A DNA stretch of 64,000 bases from Capillidium heterosporum (taxonomy: Eukaryota; Entomophthoromycota; Entomophthoromycetes; Entomophthorales; Capillidiaceae): assembly GCA_016630905.1 (NCBI GenBank), contig WBMQ01000002.1, forward strand, positions 372,001-436,000, in the 5' to 3' direction. A model generated the notes under the pieces. It made no database searches. It worked only from the letters and a program-made list of their open reading frames with translations, and was not told where the DNA came from. The position numbers and the translations under genes were made by a program. Below are positions 1 to 10,430 of this stretch, piece after piece. Position 1 is the stretch's first letter. Every line of letters starts with the position of its first letter.

Positions 1-550
1 TAACATTATGCTCAGTGGTGTCGTTCCTTCTCCTCTCTCTAGTTTCCAAGTTGGATTCTCTCTCAAGGCTTCTTCTTTCTATTGGCGATAAAAGGGTATT
101 ATTTTCTTGTTCTACGTAGTGCTCATTCTTTATAAAGGTATAGGAGTAGGTGAGAGTTAATCCAGATTTAGGGATGGCAAAGTACTCGAGGGGCGGTGTA
201 GCATAACCAGGTATTAAAGGGGAGCGGGGAGGAGCTTCATCACTTTTACGTTTCATTGAACTTTCAGGTGGCTCCAACAGCTTCTCTTCAGCTGATGGTT
301 GAGTTTCCTTTGCATCCTGCATTTTCGACTCACCTGGACGCCATGCATCGAGGGGTTTCCTCGGCATAGGGAAGAATTGAAAATTGACAACCTTTTTTAA
401 CCTCTTCAGTAGCTCATCTTTTGGTGGAAGGTTGGATTTCGCATTTAAATTTGAACCCCTTGCTCCTGAAGTGCTCCCTGCTATACTTCCTTCGTTGTTG
501 CGTTCGCTTGGGTTTCCTTTCGGTGCGTACTTTGGCTTTCGGTTAAACAT
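1..550 (-). CDS. Unknown polar protein, truncated by window edge
   Basis: An open frame runs on the minus strand from an ATG at 550 through base 1 without a stop, so the 3' part lies outside the window. The visible ~183 residues are rich in Lys, Arg, Glu, Ser and Pro, begin MFNRKPKYAPKG, and have no signal peptide or membrane segment. A proline-rich central part is followed by a charged, Arg/Glu-rich stretch likely to be helical. I recognise no domain. The frame also stays open for some codons upstream of the ATG, so an earlier exon is possible. The reading is supported by its uninterrupted length in AT-rich DNA and by the amino-acid composition; the function is unknown. Confidence 0.6.
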   Translation of the reverse strand, partial: MFNRKPKYAPKGNPSERNNEGSIAGSTSGARGSNLNAKSNLPPKDELLKRLKKVVNFQFFPMPRKPLDAWRPGESKMQDAKETQPSAEEKLLEPPESSMKRKSDEAPPRSPLIPGYATPPLEYFAIPKSGLTLTYSYTFIKNEHYVEQENNTLLSPIERRSLERESNLETRERRRNDTTEHNV

Positions 551-772
551 TTCAACTAACTCAAACTTCTGAGAATCACTGGTGAAACAGTAAATTGAAC
601 ACACTATCCTAATTTTTACTAATAAACTGCATTCAAATCAAAGTTGAGTAAATTAAGTAATTTAAATTGATTGAGTTCAACTGTGTCCAATCAATTAAAG
701 TATAGTCCACTGATCTACGCAATACTCTGCTATTTATTCTTGGTCAATGTAAATCTGTTGCTTCTTATTACG

Positions 773-1309
773 ATGAGTCAAAAGATAAAGCTTGAGGAAC
801 TAAAGGCGTTGACACCAGAAACATTAAACGGGTACAGTAAAGATGATGATGAAAAGTACGAAGCTGCCCTCAAATGTATTTTTGAAGACAACCCAAGTTT
901 AATTGCACAACTTCGAACGAACTTCCCAATATCCAACTTCAACCAGTTAATTGAATTTGCTAAAATCTATATCCAAGGTTTATCAATCGATGCCAAAGTA
1001 AAGATAATAAACTCACATTCTAGGCTGGGAGAATCCAAAGCAAACTTACCAACCATTTCCAAGATCGAACAGGGGGAGAATTCTATTTTAGAGCGCGAAA
1101 CGGTTATGAATCTCAACCAGATTTACGAAGCTAGGTTTGGCTTTAGGTTTGTTACTTTCGTAAATGGGAGACCTCTATCTAAAGTTAAGGTGGAACTTGA
1201 AGCTATTTTAAGCAATGATTCAGTTACCCAAGCTATGGAAATCGATAGAGCTTTGAATGCCTATTTGGATATTTGTAGCAGTAGACTTGCGAAATGGTTT
1301 ACTCTGTGA
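773..1309 (+). CDS. OHCU decarboxylase (URAD-type, uric acid degradation)
   Basis: A 178-residue unspliced protein of the 2-oxo-4-hydroxy-4-carboxy-5-ureidoimidazoline decarboxylase family. This enzyme follows urate oxidase and HIU hydrolase and yields S-allantoin. The family motif around the catalytic histidine appears as SHSRLGES (His82). The later motif LNQIYEARFGFRFVTFVNGR matches the fungal form of the conserved Asn-Tyr-Glu/Phe-Gly block. Length fits the family (~170-180 aa). The frame is open upstream to about 671, but only from a non-ATG codon; the ATG at 773 starts a protein that aligns with the family N-terminus, so I chose it. The usual His-Pro and Gly-Phe-Pro prolines are replaced by Ser and Arg. 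No other purine catabolism gene lies next to it. Confidence 0.85.
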   Translation: MSQKIKLEELKALTPETLNGYSKDDDEKYEAALKCIFEDNPSLIAQLRTNFPISNFNQLIEFAKIYIQGLSIDAKVKIINSHSRLGESKANLPTISKIEQGENSILERETVMNLNQIYEARFGFRFVTFVNGRPLSKVKVELEAILSNDSVTQAMEIDRALNAYLDICSSRLAKWFTL

Positions 1310-1565
1310 GTTTATTAATAGTACGTTTTACTTTCCAGTTTTAACTAAAGTACTACTTGAGTTTATAGCCATTTTACTTTGTATTACATATTTCCAATCA
1401 AAGTGAACTAATATAGTGCATAATATTTGATATATACTTTTAAGCCACTATATATGCTTAAAATCCTAGTAAAGTAGATCAGCCTCTGATAAATAGAAGA
1501 ATATATAGTATATTTATTGTTTATTTACAAAATCCAATAGTGTTTAGGTAATCCAAGCAAGGCTG

Positions 1566-2006
1566 TTAATAGTAACCAAGGTCGAACTTCTTTTTGATAT
1601 CGGCGCAAGCTAAAATCTCCTTGGATCCTTGTTTATGCACAACAACCGAGAGGTCTTTACCCACCATATCATCGAACTTTACGGTAGGGTCGACGTACTT
1701 GGCCTTGATCTTTGAACCTTTGAGGGGGCCGAACTTGCCGGCTAGATCCCCTGACTCACATGTCTCAAAGTTGTCTTGCTTGCAGCTGTAAGTTTTTCCT
1801 TCCACCTTCACCTTCTTGAAATCCCAGTGGTTGGGATTGTTGCCACAGAAGCCATCGTGGATGTGATAGTTGTTTTCAGAGGTCTCGTTGGCCTTCTTCA
1901 ACTTGAGCTTGAGCTTGATGCCAGTTTGGATGGGGTGGAACTTTATACTTCCTGTGATGGGCTCACTGCTAAATTTGGCATAGAGGATCGAATTGGTGAA
2001 TGGCAT
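1566..2006 (-). CDS. Cu-only superoxide dismutase-like protein (copy A)
   Basis: A 146-residue unspliced protein with the Cu/Zn-SOD beta-barrel signature. Copper ligands are all present: H48 and H50 (YHIHDG), H60 (NPNHWD) and H124 (VVVHK). C54 and C134 would form the conserved disulfide. The two zinc histidines of ordinary Cu/Zn SOD are absent; the corresponding segment reads TCESGDL (E84, D87), and the electrostatic loop between H124 and C134 is nearly gone. That combination defines the fungal Cu-only SODs (Candida SOD5 type). Those are secreted, but here the ATG sits directly before the first beta strand, with no signal peptide and a TATA box ~60 nt upstream, leaving no room for a leader exon. 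Two extra cysteines (C75, C83) may pair. It stands head-to-head with the paralogue at 3116. Confidence 0.8.
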   Translation of the reverse strand: MPFTNSILYAKFSSEPITGSIKFHPIQTGIKLKLKLKKANETSENNYHIHDGFCGNNPNHWDFKKVKVEGKTYSCKQDNFETCESGDLAGKFGPLKGSKIKAKYVDPTVKFDDMVGKDLSVVVHKQGSKEILACADIKKKFDLGYY

Positions 2007-2061
2007 GTTGAGTATGTTCTTTAGTGTGTTGATTGTAAAAATATTTGGATGGGGATTGAGG

Positions 2062-2068
2062 CTTTATA
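2062..2068 (-). promoter_or_regulatory. TATA box of SOD-like copy A
   Basis: TATAAAG on the minus strand lies about 60 nt upstream of the ATG at 2006. The other unspliced genes here have the same spacing. It implies a short 5' leader and argues against an upstream signal-peptide exon. Confidence 0.6.
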
Positions 2069-2117
2069 GCATTTCGAATTCATCCGTCTGTAGAAGAACT
2101 TGAGGGGTTTGGAAGTG

Positions 2118-2249
2118 CTACGGCTGATTTAACTCGAACCCTTGCTTGGCTACCAGATTCCAGTTGCTAAAAGGATCTCTTTGTTTTGCTTCCATGATCG
2201 AATCAAGAAGGTTGCCAAATTCGTGACCTAAATAGTCAAATACAAATTC
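2118..2249 (-). pseudogene. Orphan exon-like coding remnant
   Basis: On the minus strand, directly after a possible splice acceptor (ATTAG at ~2250), 43 codons without interruption encode a peptide beginning EFVFDYLGHEF and ending ELNQP before a TAG. Composition is protein-like, unlike the flanking DNA. No start codon and no adjoining exons could be found; the upstream sequence has stops in all relevant frames. It is best read as the last exon of a decayed gene. The family is unknown. Confidence 0.25.
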
Positions 2250-3050
2250 CTAATGGCGAAATTCACTCAAACTTTCAGATCAACGGAGATTTTTCAAGAC
2301 AACATAAAGAATATGTTGTAAATTTAGAAATCCGAATCTGCCTTTACCACCCAAATATATTGCTAAGCGCAAATACTTTAAGATCTATTTATATTTAGTC
2401 CGTATATTATGCCTTTATTGTCTAGACCAAATGGTTTATATATGAGGTATTTTCAGCACTTTATAATACTTCCTATACTTAGCCCATCGATTTTAAATAC
2501 AGCATTATTTTTAACTATATGGATTAGATGTGCTTCTAAAAATACCAACTGTAGTGAAAACATAACGACTATCACCTTGAAAAAATCTAATAAAGATGTT
2601 TTTGTAAAATATTATAGTTTTCAGATATTTTTGAGCATACTGTGGAGTGAACTATAGTTTATATCAAACTGACCTCTGTTATAAATTCTGGAAAAGATAT
2701 ATGTTTTTAGATCAACTTCATCTAAATCATTTAGGCTGTTAAAAGCTATTGTAGGCTTACATCGTAATGATGGAAGGTCGATTTTAGATAGTACATCAGA
2801 AGCTAAAAGCCAAATTTACAATTTCATAAGCTCAACATATATACTTGGCTACCAAGCTTTCAAAACTATTTGGCATCCACGACAATATCAAAGCTCTTTA
2901 TTTAAACTTAAATAACTCATACATCAGCCTTTACTATACTTTATAAATTAATCATAACAATTCCGTCTTTATCAAATGTTTTGCAAACTATATTGACTTT
3001 CTACTCCTATTTCAAAATTTGTAAGATCCGTACCAAAAAGCGGAAATGTA
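2250..3050. other. Intergenic, no gene seen
   Basis: AT-rich spacer between the divergent SOD-like genes. The frame at 2409-2657 is open but has no family resemblance and a composition typical of translated AT-rich DNA, so I did not call it. Confidence 0.6.
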
Positions 3051-3054
3051 CAGC

Positions 3055-3060
3055 TATAAA
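3055..3060 (+). promoter_or_regulatory. TATA box of SOD-like copy B
   Basis: GCTATAAAACC lies 61 nt upstream of the ATG at 3116, matching the spacing and context of the paralogous gene at 2006 (GCTATAAAGC). Confidence 0.6.
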
Positions 3061-3115
3061 ACCTCGCCTACAATTAGAATTAGAAGCTGTATTAACCTTT
3101 TAGTAATAAAACCCC

Positions 3116-3664
3116 ATGAGCTACTATTACCCATCCCTATATGCACCTATTCGTACCTCTGACATCAACGTCAACTTCATATTAGCAAGTGCAGCCCAAC
3201 ATACCGACATATTAATTACTGTCAACCAAGACTTTGACGACCAAAAGCTGCACAACTACCACATTCACGACGGATATTGTGGAAACAATCCTAACCATTG
3301 GGATCCTTACAATGTAAAGGCCAAGACTACCAACTACACTTGTAACGCCCAAGATTTTAAGACCTGTGAGGTAGGGGATCTGTCCGGTAAATTTGGCAAG
3401 TTGAAGGGTCAAAAAGCCAACTTTAACTTTAGTGATCCCACCATCACCTTCGACATGTTGGTTCGAAATAGACTTTCCATTGTTATCCATAAACCTGACT
3501 CCAAAGATATGTTGGCTTGTGCCAATTTAGGTTTTAATCAAAACGGCTCTAGTGATGGCAGTGATCAAGTTACCCATAGTAAACGGCTATTCGAAAGCTT
3601 CATCAACAAGTTGAAGAACGTTGGCAAAAATGTCGTCAATACTTTCAAGTCGGTAGTTTCCTAA
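3116..3664 (+). CDS. Cu-only superoxide dismutase-like protein (copy B) with basic C-terminal tail
   Basis: A 182-residue unspliced paralogue of the protein at 1566-2006. Copper ligands are conserved (H49, H51, H61, H125), as are the disulfide cysteines C55/C135, the extra pair C76/C84, and the Glu/Asp pair E85/D88 in place of the zinc-site residues. As in copy A there is no signal peptide. Beyond residue ~140 it has a tail absent from copy A: a Ser/Gly/Asp linker, then about 25 residues rich in Lys, Phe, Val and Asn with helical, amphipathic spacing (FESFINKLKNVGKNVV). The tail could bind membranes or a partner; that is inference. Activity as a dismutase is likely from the intact copper site but unproven. 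Confidence 0.8.
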   Translation: MSYYYPSLYAPIRTSDINVNFILASAAQHTDILITVNQDFDDQKLHNYHIHDGYCGNNPNHWDPYNVKAKTTNYTCNAQDFKTCEVGDLSGKFGKLKGQKANFNFSDPTITFDMLVRNRLSIVIHKPDSKDMLACANLGFNQNGSSDGSDQVTHSKRLFESFINKLKNVGKNVVNTFKSVVS

Positions 3665-3714
3665 CTGCAATTTTATAAATAAACTACTCATTATATATGC
3701 TATATTCACATATA

Positions 3715-3906
3715 TTAGTTGTTGTCTAATTTCTCTATATAGAATCTATGTAGTATACGTTTAAATTTTAAAGGTGTATATTTGATGAGATCAAGAGGCA
3801 TTTTATAGAAATCGGAAATTATATCTAGTGACAACAGACTAGCTAATTCAACTTTTATTTCTACAGGCAAGAGATTCAGTAAGGATATGTGTACATCTTG
3901 TTTCAA
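3715..3906 (-). pseudogene. F-box-like fragment without ATG
   Basis: Sixty-odd codons encode an F-box-like N-terminal segment: LLNLLPVEIKVELASLLS followed by DIISDFYKMP, close to the Leu-Pro-x-Glu-Ile...Leu-Ser...Asp-Ile core of F-boxes. The frame opens after a TGA and contains no initiating ATG before the motif, and it stops after 63 codons with no LRR part. Either a short upstream exon is missing from view or this is a fragment of the same F-box/LRR type as the pseudogene near 34 kb. Confidence 0.35.
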
Positions 3907-4169
3907 TCAATATAAAGATGATCTGTTACCAAATGACACATCTTTACGATAATTAAAAAAGGATAGTAAATAAACACCCTATCTCAAATAATTAAACAAT
4001 TGCTATCCTTATAGCATACACAAAAAACTTATATATCTCTCTTTCAACTACATTATACCTCAAAAAGCACCTTTATTAATCGGTACAAACCTTACTCTAT
4101 CAAAAACCTCCATATCCAAACCTCAAAGAAACCTAACATCACCTCCACTGCTCAAGGAAGGTAAAAAAA

Positions 4170-5190
4170 TTAGAGTTTAATGTTGCCCTTACCAAATCTT
4201 GACAACTTGCCCTTTTGTTTACTTAGGACGGCGTTCCGTTTGATGTGGTTTTTGGAGATCTCGATCATACCATCTTTAACCTTACCCCTAGAAACTTTAA
4301 GGGCTCCCATACCATTAGATTTAGGTTTGGACTTGGTGGTCGACTTGGCGAAGGTATGTTTGATAGAACTGTGGTAGTTGCCTTCTTCCTTGGCCTATTT
4401 AAAAAGAAATGAAAGTAAATGGACTAGATTCTTAAAAGTAAAGTTAAAAAATAGATACCTTTTCAATAGCTTCCCGCTCCTTACGTTTGGTGTTGGCTAT
4501 ACGTTTCAATCGTTCATTTATAGGCAATTGGTCATGTTTCGTCTATTTATTAAAAGGATTTAATAACAATCAAATACAAAATTTTACTTTGGCACCTCCT
4601 TTTTCCATCTGCTCTAACATATACTTTCTACGGGACTTACCATATAGCTCAGATTTTGATATCCTTTCTATCAAGTTCGAAGATTTCAACAAATCCTCCA
4701 ACTCTTTATCCTGCAACTTCAATCTTGTTTCTTCAGCCTTCTCTTCTTTACTTTCATTGGCAATTGGCTTAGTAGTATCTACTTCCTTATCCAAATCCTG
4801 AACTTTGTTGGACATGAACCTTTTGTATCCGCTGTTTAAGTTGGTTTTAGCTAGCTTGCTGAAGTTGTCGGTAAATTTGACTACTTTGACTTGTTGACTT
4901 GGGTCAGATTGAATATCATCTTGAGAATAGATTTCCGAATCGGAGCTTTGCTGAGAATAATCATCTACTTCTTCCTCAGAGTTGGGTTCTATTTTTTCGA
5001 TTGTTTTTGGGACTTTGATACCAAGGCTTTCCAAGTACTTTTTGGACATGGCGTCTAGTTTGGCCAGCTTGGCAGCTTTACCAGCTGCATCTTCGTTGTC
5101 AACCTCAGCACTTTAAAGAGTTTAATAGAATTTAGTGCAAATACGTTACCGTTTAGTTGACTTCACCTTCCTCTTTTCAATTTTAGCCAT
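4170..5190 (-). CDS. Lys/Glu-rich, probably nucleolar protein (unidentified)
   Basis: Four exons (5190-5150, 5110-4588, 4542-4459, 4394-4170) join in frame to a 290-residue protein starting MAKIEKRKVK. All three introns are GT-AG and 39-64 nt long. The N-terminal quarter is basic and Ala/Lys-rich, the middle is acidic with Ser/Asp/Gln clusters, and a helical Lys/Glu region precedes a basic C-terminus (GKVKDGMIEISKNHIKRN, then KGKLSRFGKGNIKL). The last part recalls small ribosome-biogenesis proteins of the Faf1/C1orf131 or Slx9 kind, but I cannot assign it firmly. No membrane or signal segment. The gene model is firm; the function is not. Confidence 0.6.
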
Positions 5191-6051
5191 AGCTGTTCTT
5201 TGGAATGAAAGAGTTTGCTTTGAAAGGAGGGATAAAATTTTCAAGTTCAAAACTTTGTCACAAACGATTGCATTATTCCTATCTATAAATTTGCCTAGAC
5301 AATTTCAAATGCCCAAGATAAAATAAATGTAGCTTATTGGCACTAAATACAAGGTTAAATAGATGGGCATATATTGCTTTATACACCTTATACTTTGCAG
5401 TGTAGCGTAAATACCAACCTTCTATTGTTAAAGCTTTCTAGATTATAAAATGTGATCAATACTTTATTATTCTACTTCTATCAAGCAATCTTTAGCTTTA
5501 TTTGCAATAAAACTGCTTTCATTGTAAGTTTATATAAATGTAAGTAGGGATGTAAACAAAAGCAAAATAATTCGAGATAAAATAAAACCTATAGTATTAA
5601 ACATCCATTTCAATTGGATTATCACATATTAATTACCTTACCTTATCTATAATTCAAAATTTTCGATAGCAAAATATTTCATTTAGCTTTTGTTCTGTTT
5701 GATGCATCACTTTACAACCATATCTTTGTTTTTATCAATGGGTCGTTATAATCGTTTTGATGTATTCATTAAACTCATATCAATCCTATTCTTTTTATAA
5801 GCTTTCAGTTGCACTATACCGTTAACATCATTTACAATTGAAAAGTTCAAAGTGGCATCAGATATCTACAGCCAGTTTACTAATTACACACCTCTTAATG
5901 ATACGAAACAGAGCCCTTTATGTAACTTTCACATATTCAAAACAAAGTAATAGTCTTGAACTTTTATTTTATTATTTAAAATTAAAAGTATTTTAATGGT
6001 ATGTTATAGAATTTCCATAAAAACCTAATACATTACCCAAAATCAACAGTT
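5191..6051. other. Intergenic, no gene seen
   Basis: Very AT-rich spacer with no frame or RNA gene I can support. It contains the 5' flank of the gene on the left and the 3' flank of ALG10 on the right. Confidence 0.6.
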
Positions 6052-7841
6052 TTAATACATAAACCTCTGTAGATTGCCTACCTCGCTGTCCCAAGTAAAA
6101 GGTCTATACAAGAACAAAGCTAAAACCACGTAGTGGATCGAACAATACCCAATCAACTCCAACCAATAAAACTTTTGATTCAAGCTGATTCGTAACAGTA
6201 GATATGGTAGAATGAAGTAACGTAGTTCCAATAATGGAGTCGGTACTAAAACTAAGATCAAACTAACTAGGTAGCCTAACCACCATAAAGTAGGTGCCTT
6301 TACCTTATAAACATAGTCGATTAAGTTGGTTAGCAAAGCCAAGTAGATGGGTATGTAAAGGTAAGGTTGGTACTTGAGTTTGATAAAGCAGTGTCGCCAG
6401 ATATAAAAGGTTAGATGTCGGTTATCACTGAGTAGGAAGGGATGGCTAATACTGTTGGAAAAATAAAGTTAGTTTCAAGATGGATATATAAATATAAAAC
6501 TCACGTAAATTTGTTAATTGTAACAGCCATGAATACAATGGAAATGAAATACAACAGATATCCCCTAAAACAAATCGTGTAAGTTTGTATTACTTATATT
6601 CCAAATTTACCTCCAAGATAGATTCAACCAACCTAAGCAGAAACCTTTTGGATTTCTCCAAAATTTTACAACTTTATCCGACAGTAGAATGGGGCTCAGT
6701 AGCAAGGAGGCGAAAGTTACAAAGTAGTAGAGTTGAGGGATATGTAAACTAGCTACATGGTTCGATTTATCACCTATAGTAAATTAAATATAAGTAGGAG
6801 TAAGCCAATAAGTATTAATTACCTAGTACGATACTGCCATTCCAAACAACAAATCCAACGAATGCAAAGAATACAACTGAATTGGGCAGTAAAATGTTGA
6901 AAAATAAACTGTAAAAGTTTTTAGAAATAGTGGCTGTCAACTCCACTACCGAATGTAAGCCATCTATACATATACAAACATTAGCAATAGAAAATAAAAA
7001 ATCAATTACTATTAACATTGAATCGATTCAAAGGTTCCAACCAACTTGAACTTTTACACCCAATTCCATCTTCTTTTCTATCCTCAACTTTTAATCGAAC
7101 TAACTCAACCCCCAAAAAGAAGATGAAAAAGAAGGTATGATATATTATATGAGTCTGTCGTACTGATAACCCCAATAACCCTACTACAGCAGCACCCCAA
7201 TAACTCTTGTAGATAAAGGCCAAAAGTTCCACCAAAACTAACAACGTATTCAAAGTATCGGTATAGAACAGAAAGTTGAAGAAGTAGCTTACAGGAAACA
7301 AGTTGATACAAAATATGAACTTATTATTCAACCTTTTAGCTGGATTTAAACTTAAAGCTACAATCGATAAAGTTAGGTACAATACGATGGAAGTTAGTAC
7401 ATTGAAAAGTCGAGCTTGAAAAATAGTTGGGTTCGCTATATAGAACGGCAAAGCCAATATATATCTATAAAAACATTAATATTAATAAAACTAGAGGTGA
7501 GTAACTTACAAACCGGGTGGTGTAGTCAATTTGGCATCATACTTAAAGTTGCCTAAACTGAAGTTGTGCAATTGGGTGATATGAAATACCTCGTCCATAT
7601 ACTTGTTAGGTACTATTCCATTTATAAGTTGGAGGTTGATACTCGATATCAAAATAAACAATAGTAAATATAAGATATATTCCTTTGATAGTAAGTTCGA
7701 CTTTATGGTGGTAAAAGTAGGTGGTACGAACAGTTGGTTAGGTTTAATAGCTAGGTTGGTGGAAGGTGGAGATGGTTGTACTGGACTTTTGACATTAAAT
7801 TTGTTGCGTCGATTTGGTTTGGAATGGTTGACTTTTGTCAT
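6052..7841 (-). CDS. ALG10: Alpha-1,2-glucosyltransferase ALG10 (DIE2)
   Basis: A multi-exon ER membrane enzyme that adds the third, terminal glucose from dolichyl-phosphoglucose to the lipid-linked N-glycan precursor. Family motifs appear in order across the exons: YMDEVFHI and TTPPGLY near the first membrane segment, SVRQTHIIY in the middle, GDKSNHVASLHIPQLYYF, and HPFLLSDNRHLTFYIWRH near the C-terminus. The protein is strongly hydrophobic with many predicted membrane spans. The ATG at 7841 precedes a basic, Ser/Pro-rich cytosolic head; the first intron (GTAAGT at 7509) joins TTPPGL to YILALPFYI. All hallmark motifs are intact and no frameshift was seen. Confidence 0.92.
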
Positions 7842-8337
7842 TATTGTTTATATACTTTTAGTTGTATAGCGTTGGAAATTTATCTACTCTATCCAGTTCT
7901 AAATGCAACTCTTGATCTTTGAGAGGAAGATTTACAAGTGGAAATTGGTTGTGACGCATAATCCATCGATTGGTTCTGATTTTTCAATTGATGCTGATGG
8001 TTTTTGATTGTTCAATAATAAGTGTGCTATTGAACTTTTATAAACTGCATTGGTATATATTGGTAAATAGATGTATTTTAAACAAATTAAAATCAATGTC
8101 TTTTTAATTGGATAACTGCAGTTGAAAGTTTTCCAATAGATCACGTATTCTGATATTTTAATTGAGCTATTGCCTTACTATAGAAGATGCCTATGTCACA
8201 ATATAACTAAAAGTAGCAGTTGCTTGACACGCTAAAGCTAAGTTTCATCGTTATTATGATCAACGACTTGAAACCGAAATATAAATTTCTCACTACTTTT
8301 ATAACAACCTACAATTTTCAAGAAGTTTAAGGATACA
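7842..8337. other. Divergent promoter region
   Basis: Spacer between the starts of ALG10 (minus) and the UBX protein (plus). No gene or clear regulatory motif recognised. Confidence 0.55.
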
Positions 8338-10002
8338 ATGACGAATATGTGGTACGACAACAACCAAGTAAGCGCAGGCATAAATTTAGCAAGAGAGAAG
8401 TGGTTGCCTTTCATCGTATTTATCTACGGTAAATTATTTTAATCCAATAACAATCACCGATATACTATATTCTAAAATATAGGACAAGATGAAGTTTCTC
8501 AAGAGATTAAAACATACTTACAAAGTGAACAGGTAACTATAAGCTTTATTTAGTGTTATTGAACTTTCCAAAATATAGGTTATAGCCACACTATCCAACC
8601 ATTTCACTGGCACCTGCATCGAAGAAAATAATACAAGCTTCAACCAGTTTGAAGAATTAGGTAATAGCCATTTTTATATTTGCACATATGTTTATACAAT
8701 TATTTTATTATATATTAGTGCCTATTGATAGTATTCCAAGCCTGTATGTTTTCTACAATGGTCAGCTAGTTTCTACTACAACCAAGTTCAACACCACTTT
8801 AACTGACCTATCGAAGCAACTATTATCCACCTATAACGCAATTAAAGAAGCTAAAGACAAGAAAGTGGAAAAGAAAGCTACTATTAACAAATCTAAGGCA
8901 GAGTAAGCTACTTTAAGGCATATCTTCAACCTTTATTAACTTTGAACGCATTAGATTAAAAGAAAAATTAAAGGTATTAAATGGACAGAAGCTTGCCAAG
9001 CAAGAAAGGGTAACTTTTTATTTAAAATAACCTTGATTAACCTATTGCTAAATTGTAGGAGCAAAGAGAAAAGGAAATGGAGCGTCGCCAACAGACTAAG
9101 CAGCTGTTAGAGGCCAAGAAGATCCAAGAGGATAAAGAACTGGAGAAAATCCGATTGGAAAAGTTGAAGGAGAAGAAAGAGGCTTTGGAAGCCAAACGTA
9201 AAGTCCAACAGCTGATTGAACAAGATAAATTGGCTAGAAAGAACGCCAATAGTCCAGTTACCGGCGTACCTACTTCTTCAAAGTAATATCAAAACTACAC
9301 CTTCTTCTACTGATAGTATATTAGGAACATCAGCACGGGTAGTGCCAGTACCAACTCTAAAGAATGCAAGTTGAATATAAGGCTACCCAACAACTTGACT
9401 ATAAAACATACCTTCCCCACATCTTCCAAGCTATTTGAAGTCAAAGAGTATTTGACAACTCAGCAACCACAACTCTTAAACCAACCTTTTGACCTCATCC
9501 TCAGCTACCCCAAGTTAAAGTTCGAGATTCAACATGAGCAGCAATCCTTGTTGGAACTTAACTTAGGATCCTCTAACACGCTGATAGTCAAGGTAGCCAG
9601 CTTTCAAACATCATTTGTAATACTTATAAATTTGCCGATAGATGATCAACGGTTCTGTACAAGCTTACGACACCAGTGACAGTTTGTTAGGTCAAGTCTA
9701 CAGTTGGACCGACTGGTCCATCCAATCTACCAAAGGGTTCTTAAGTTCGGTCTATCAAAGTTTACCCATTGGGGCACCTAACCCGACTACTAGGTACATT
9801 TTTTAATTTAAAGTTGACGTGCTAATTGCTCTGTAGTAGAAATACCCCAAATACTGTCAACACTACAAGTAGTGGTAGTGGGGTTGGTAGCCGAGCAGGT
9901 GGTTCAAATGTCCGTACCCTATCTTCTTTGGCTTCTGAAGGTGGAGATAAGAAAGACGATAAAGAAATGAATTACAATGGGAATTCTACCAACCAGCAAT
10001 AA
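8338..10002 (+). CDS. UBX-domain protein, UBXN4/erasin-like (ER-associated degradation)
   Basis: Several short exons joined by 40-60 nt introns encode, in order, a thioredoxin-like N-terminal domain (MTNMWYDNNQ... WLPFIVFIYG, later DSIPSLYVFYNG), a long charged coiled coil rich in Lys/Glu/Arg/Gln, a UBX domain (LNIRLPNNLTIKHTFPTSS to LELNLGSSNTLIV), then an aromatic, moderately hydrophobic stretch and a low-complexity tail. This order matches metazoan UBXN4, an ER-membrane-inserted p97/Cdc48 cofactor in ERAD. The extreme C-terminus, MNYNGNSTNQQ, resembles the end of the animal protein as I recall it. The start at 8338 is the only ATG giving the thioredoxin-like fold from its first strand. Confidence 0.82.
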
Positions 10003-10430
10003 ACCTTTAGTCTTTTTATATTTATTGTTGATATAGTATTAGTGAAGTTTAAATTTTAAATTAATGTAACTATGTTGAGTAACTAATAGGCTTGTTGTTT
10101 ATAATCCCAGCTAACAAGTTATTTTGAGATAGAACCTTACCTTCAATCAAACCCAAAAAGTAAAACTACTGTAGCATCAAAGTGGATGTAGTATTTGATA
10201 AATGTTGCGGTAGGTTAAAAATATGGCTTTAAGAACTGCCAAGTTCGCCAAAATACAATCCTTATTTATTGAAAAGTTAACTATTCCTTCAACCTCTATT
10301 CCAAGACATTATAGGTTTGTGACATGAAGCAATTTTGATGTACGAATATCAAGTTTTTAACATAACTTAGTCCAAAAATTTACTCACTATCAAAAAATAT
10401 ATCGGGTTCTAGTACCCTCCCTAAACATAT

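Noticed and set aside
671-772. N-terminal extension of the OHCU decarboxylase with a hydrophobic stretch
   Set aside because: It opens on a non-ATG codon and adds sequence foreign to the family; the ATG at 773 matches the family start.
2409-2657. 82-codon plus-strand frame
   Set aside because: Ile/Leu/Asn/Tyr-rich translation of AT-rich DNA, with no family resemblance or promoter.
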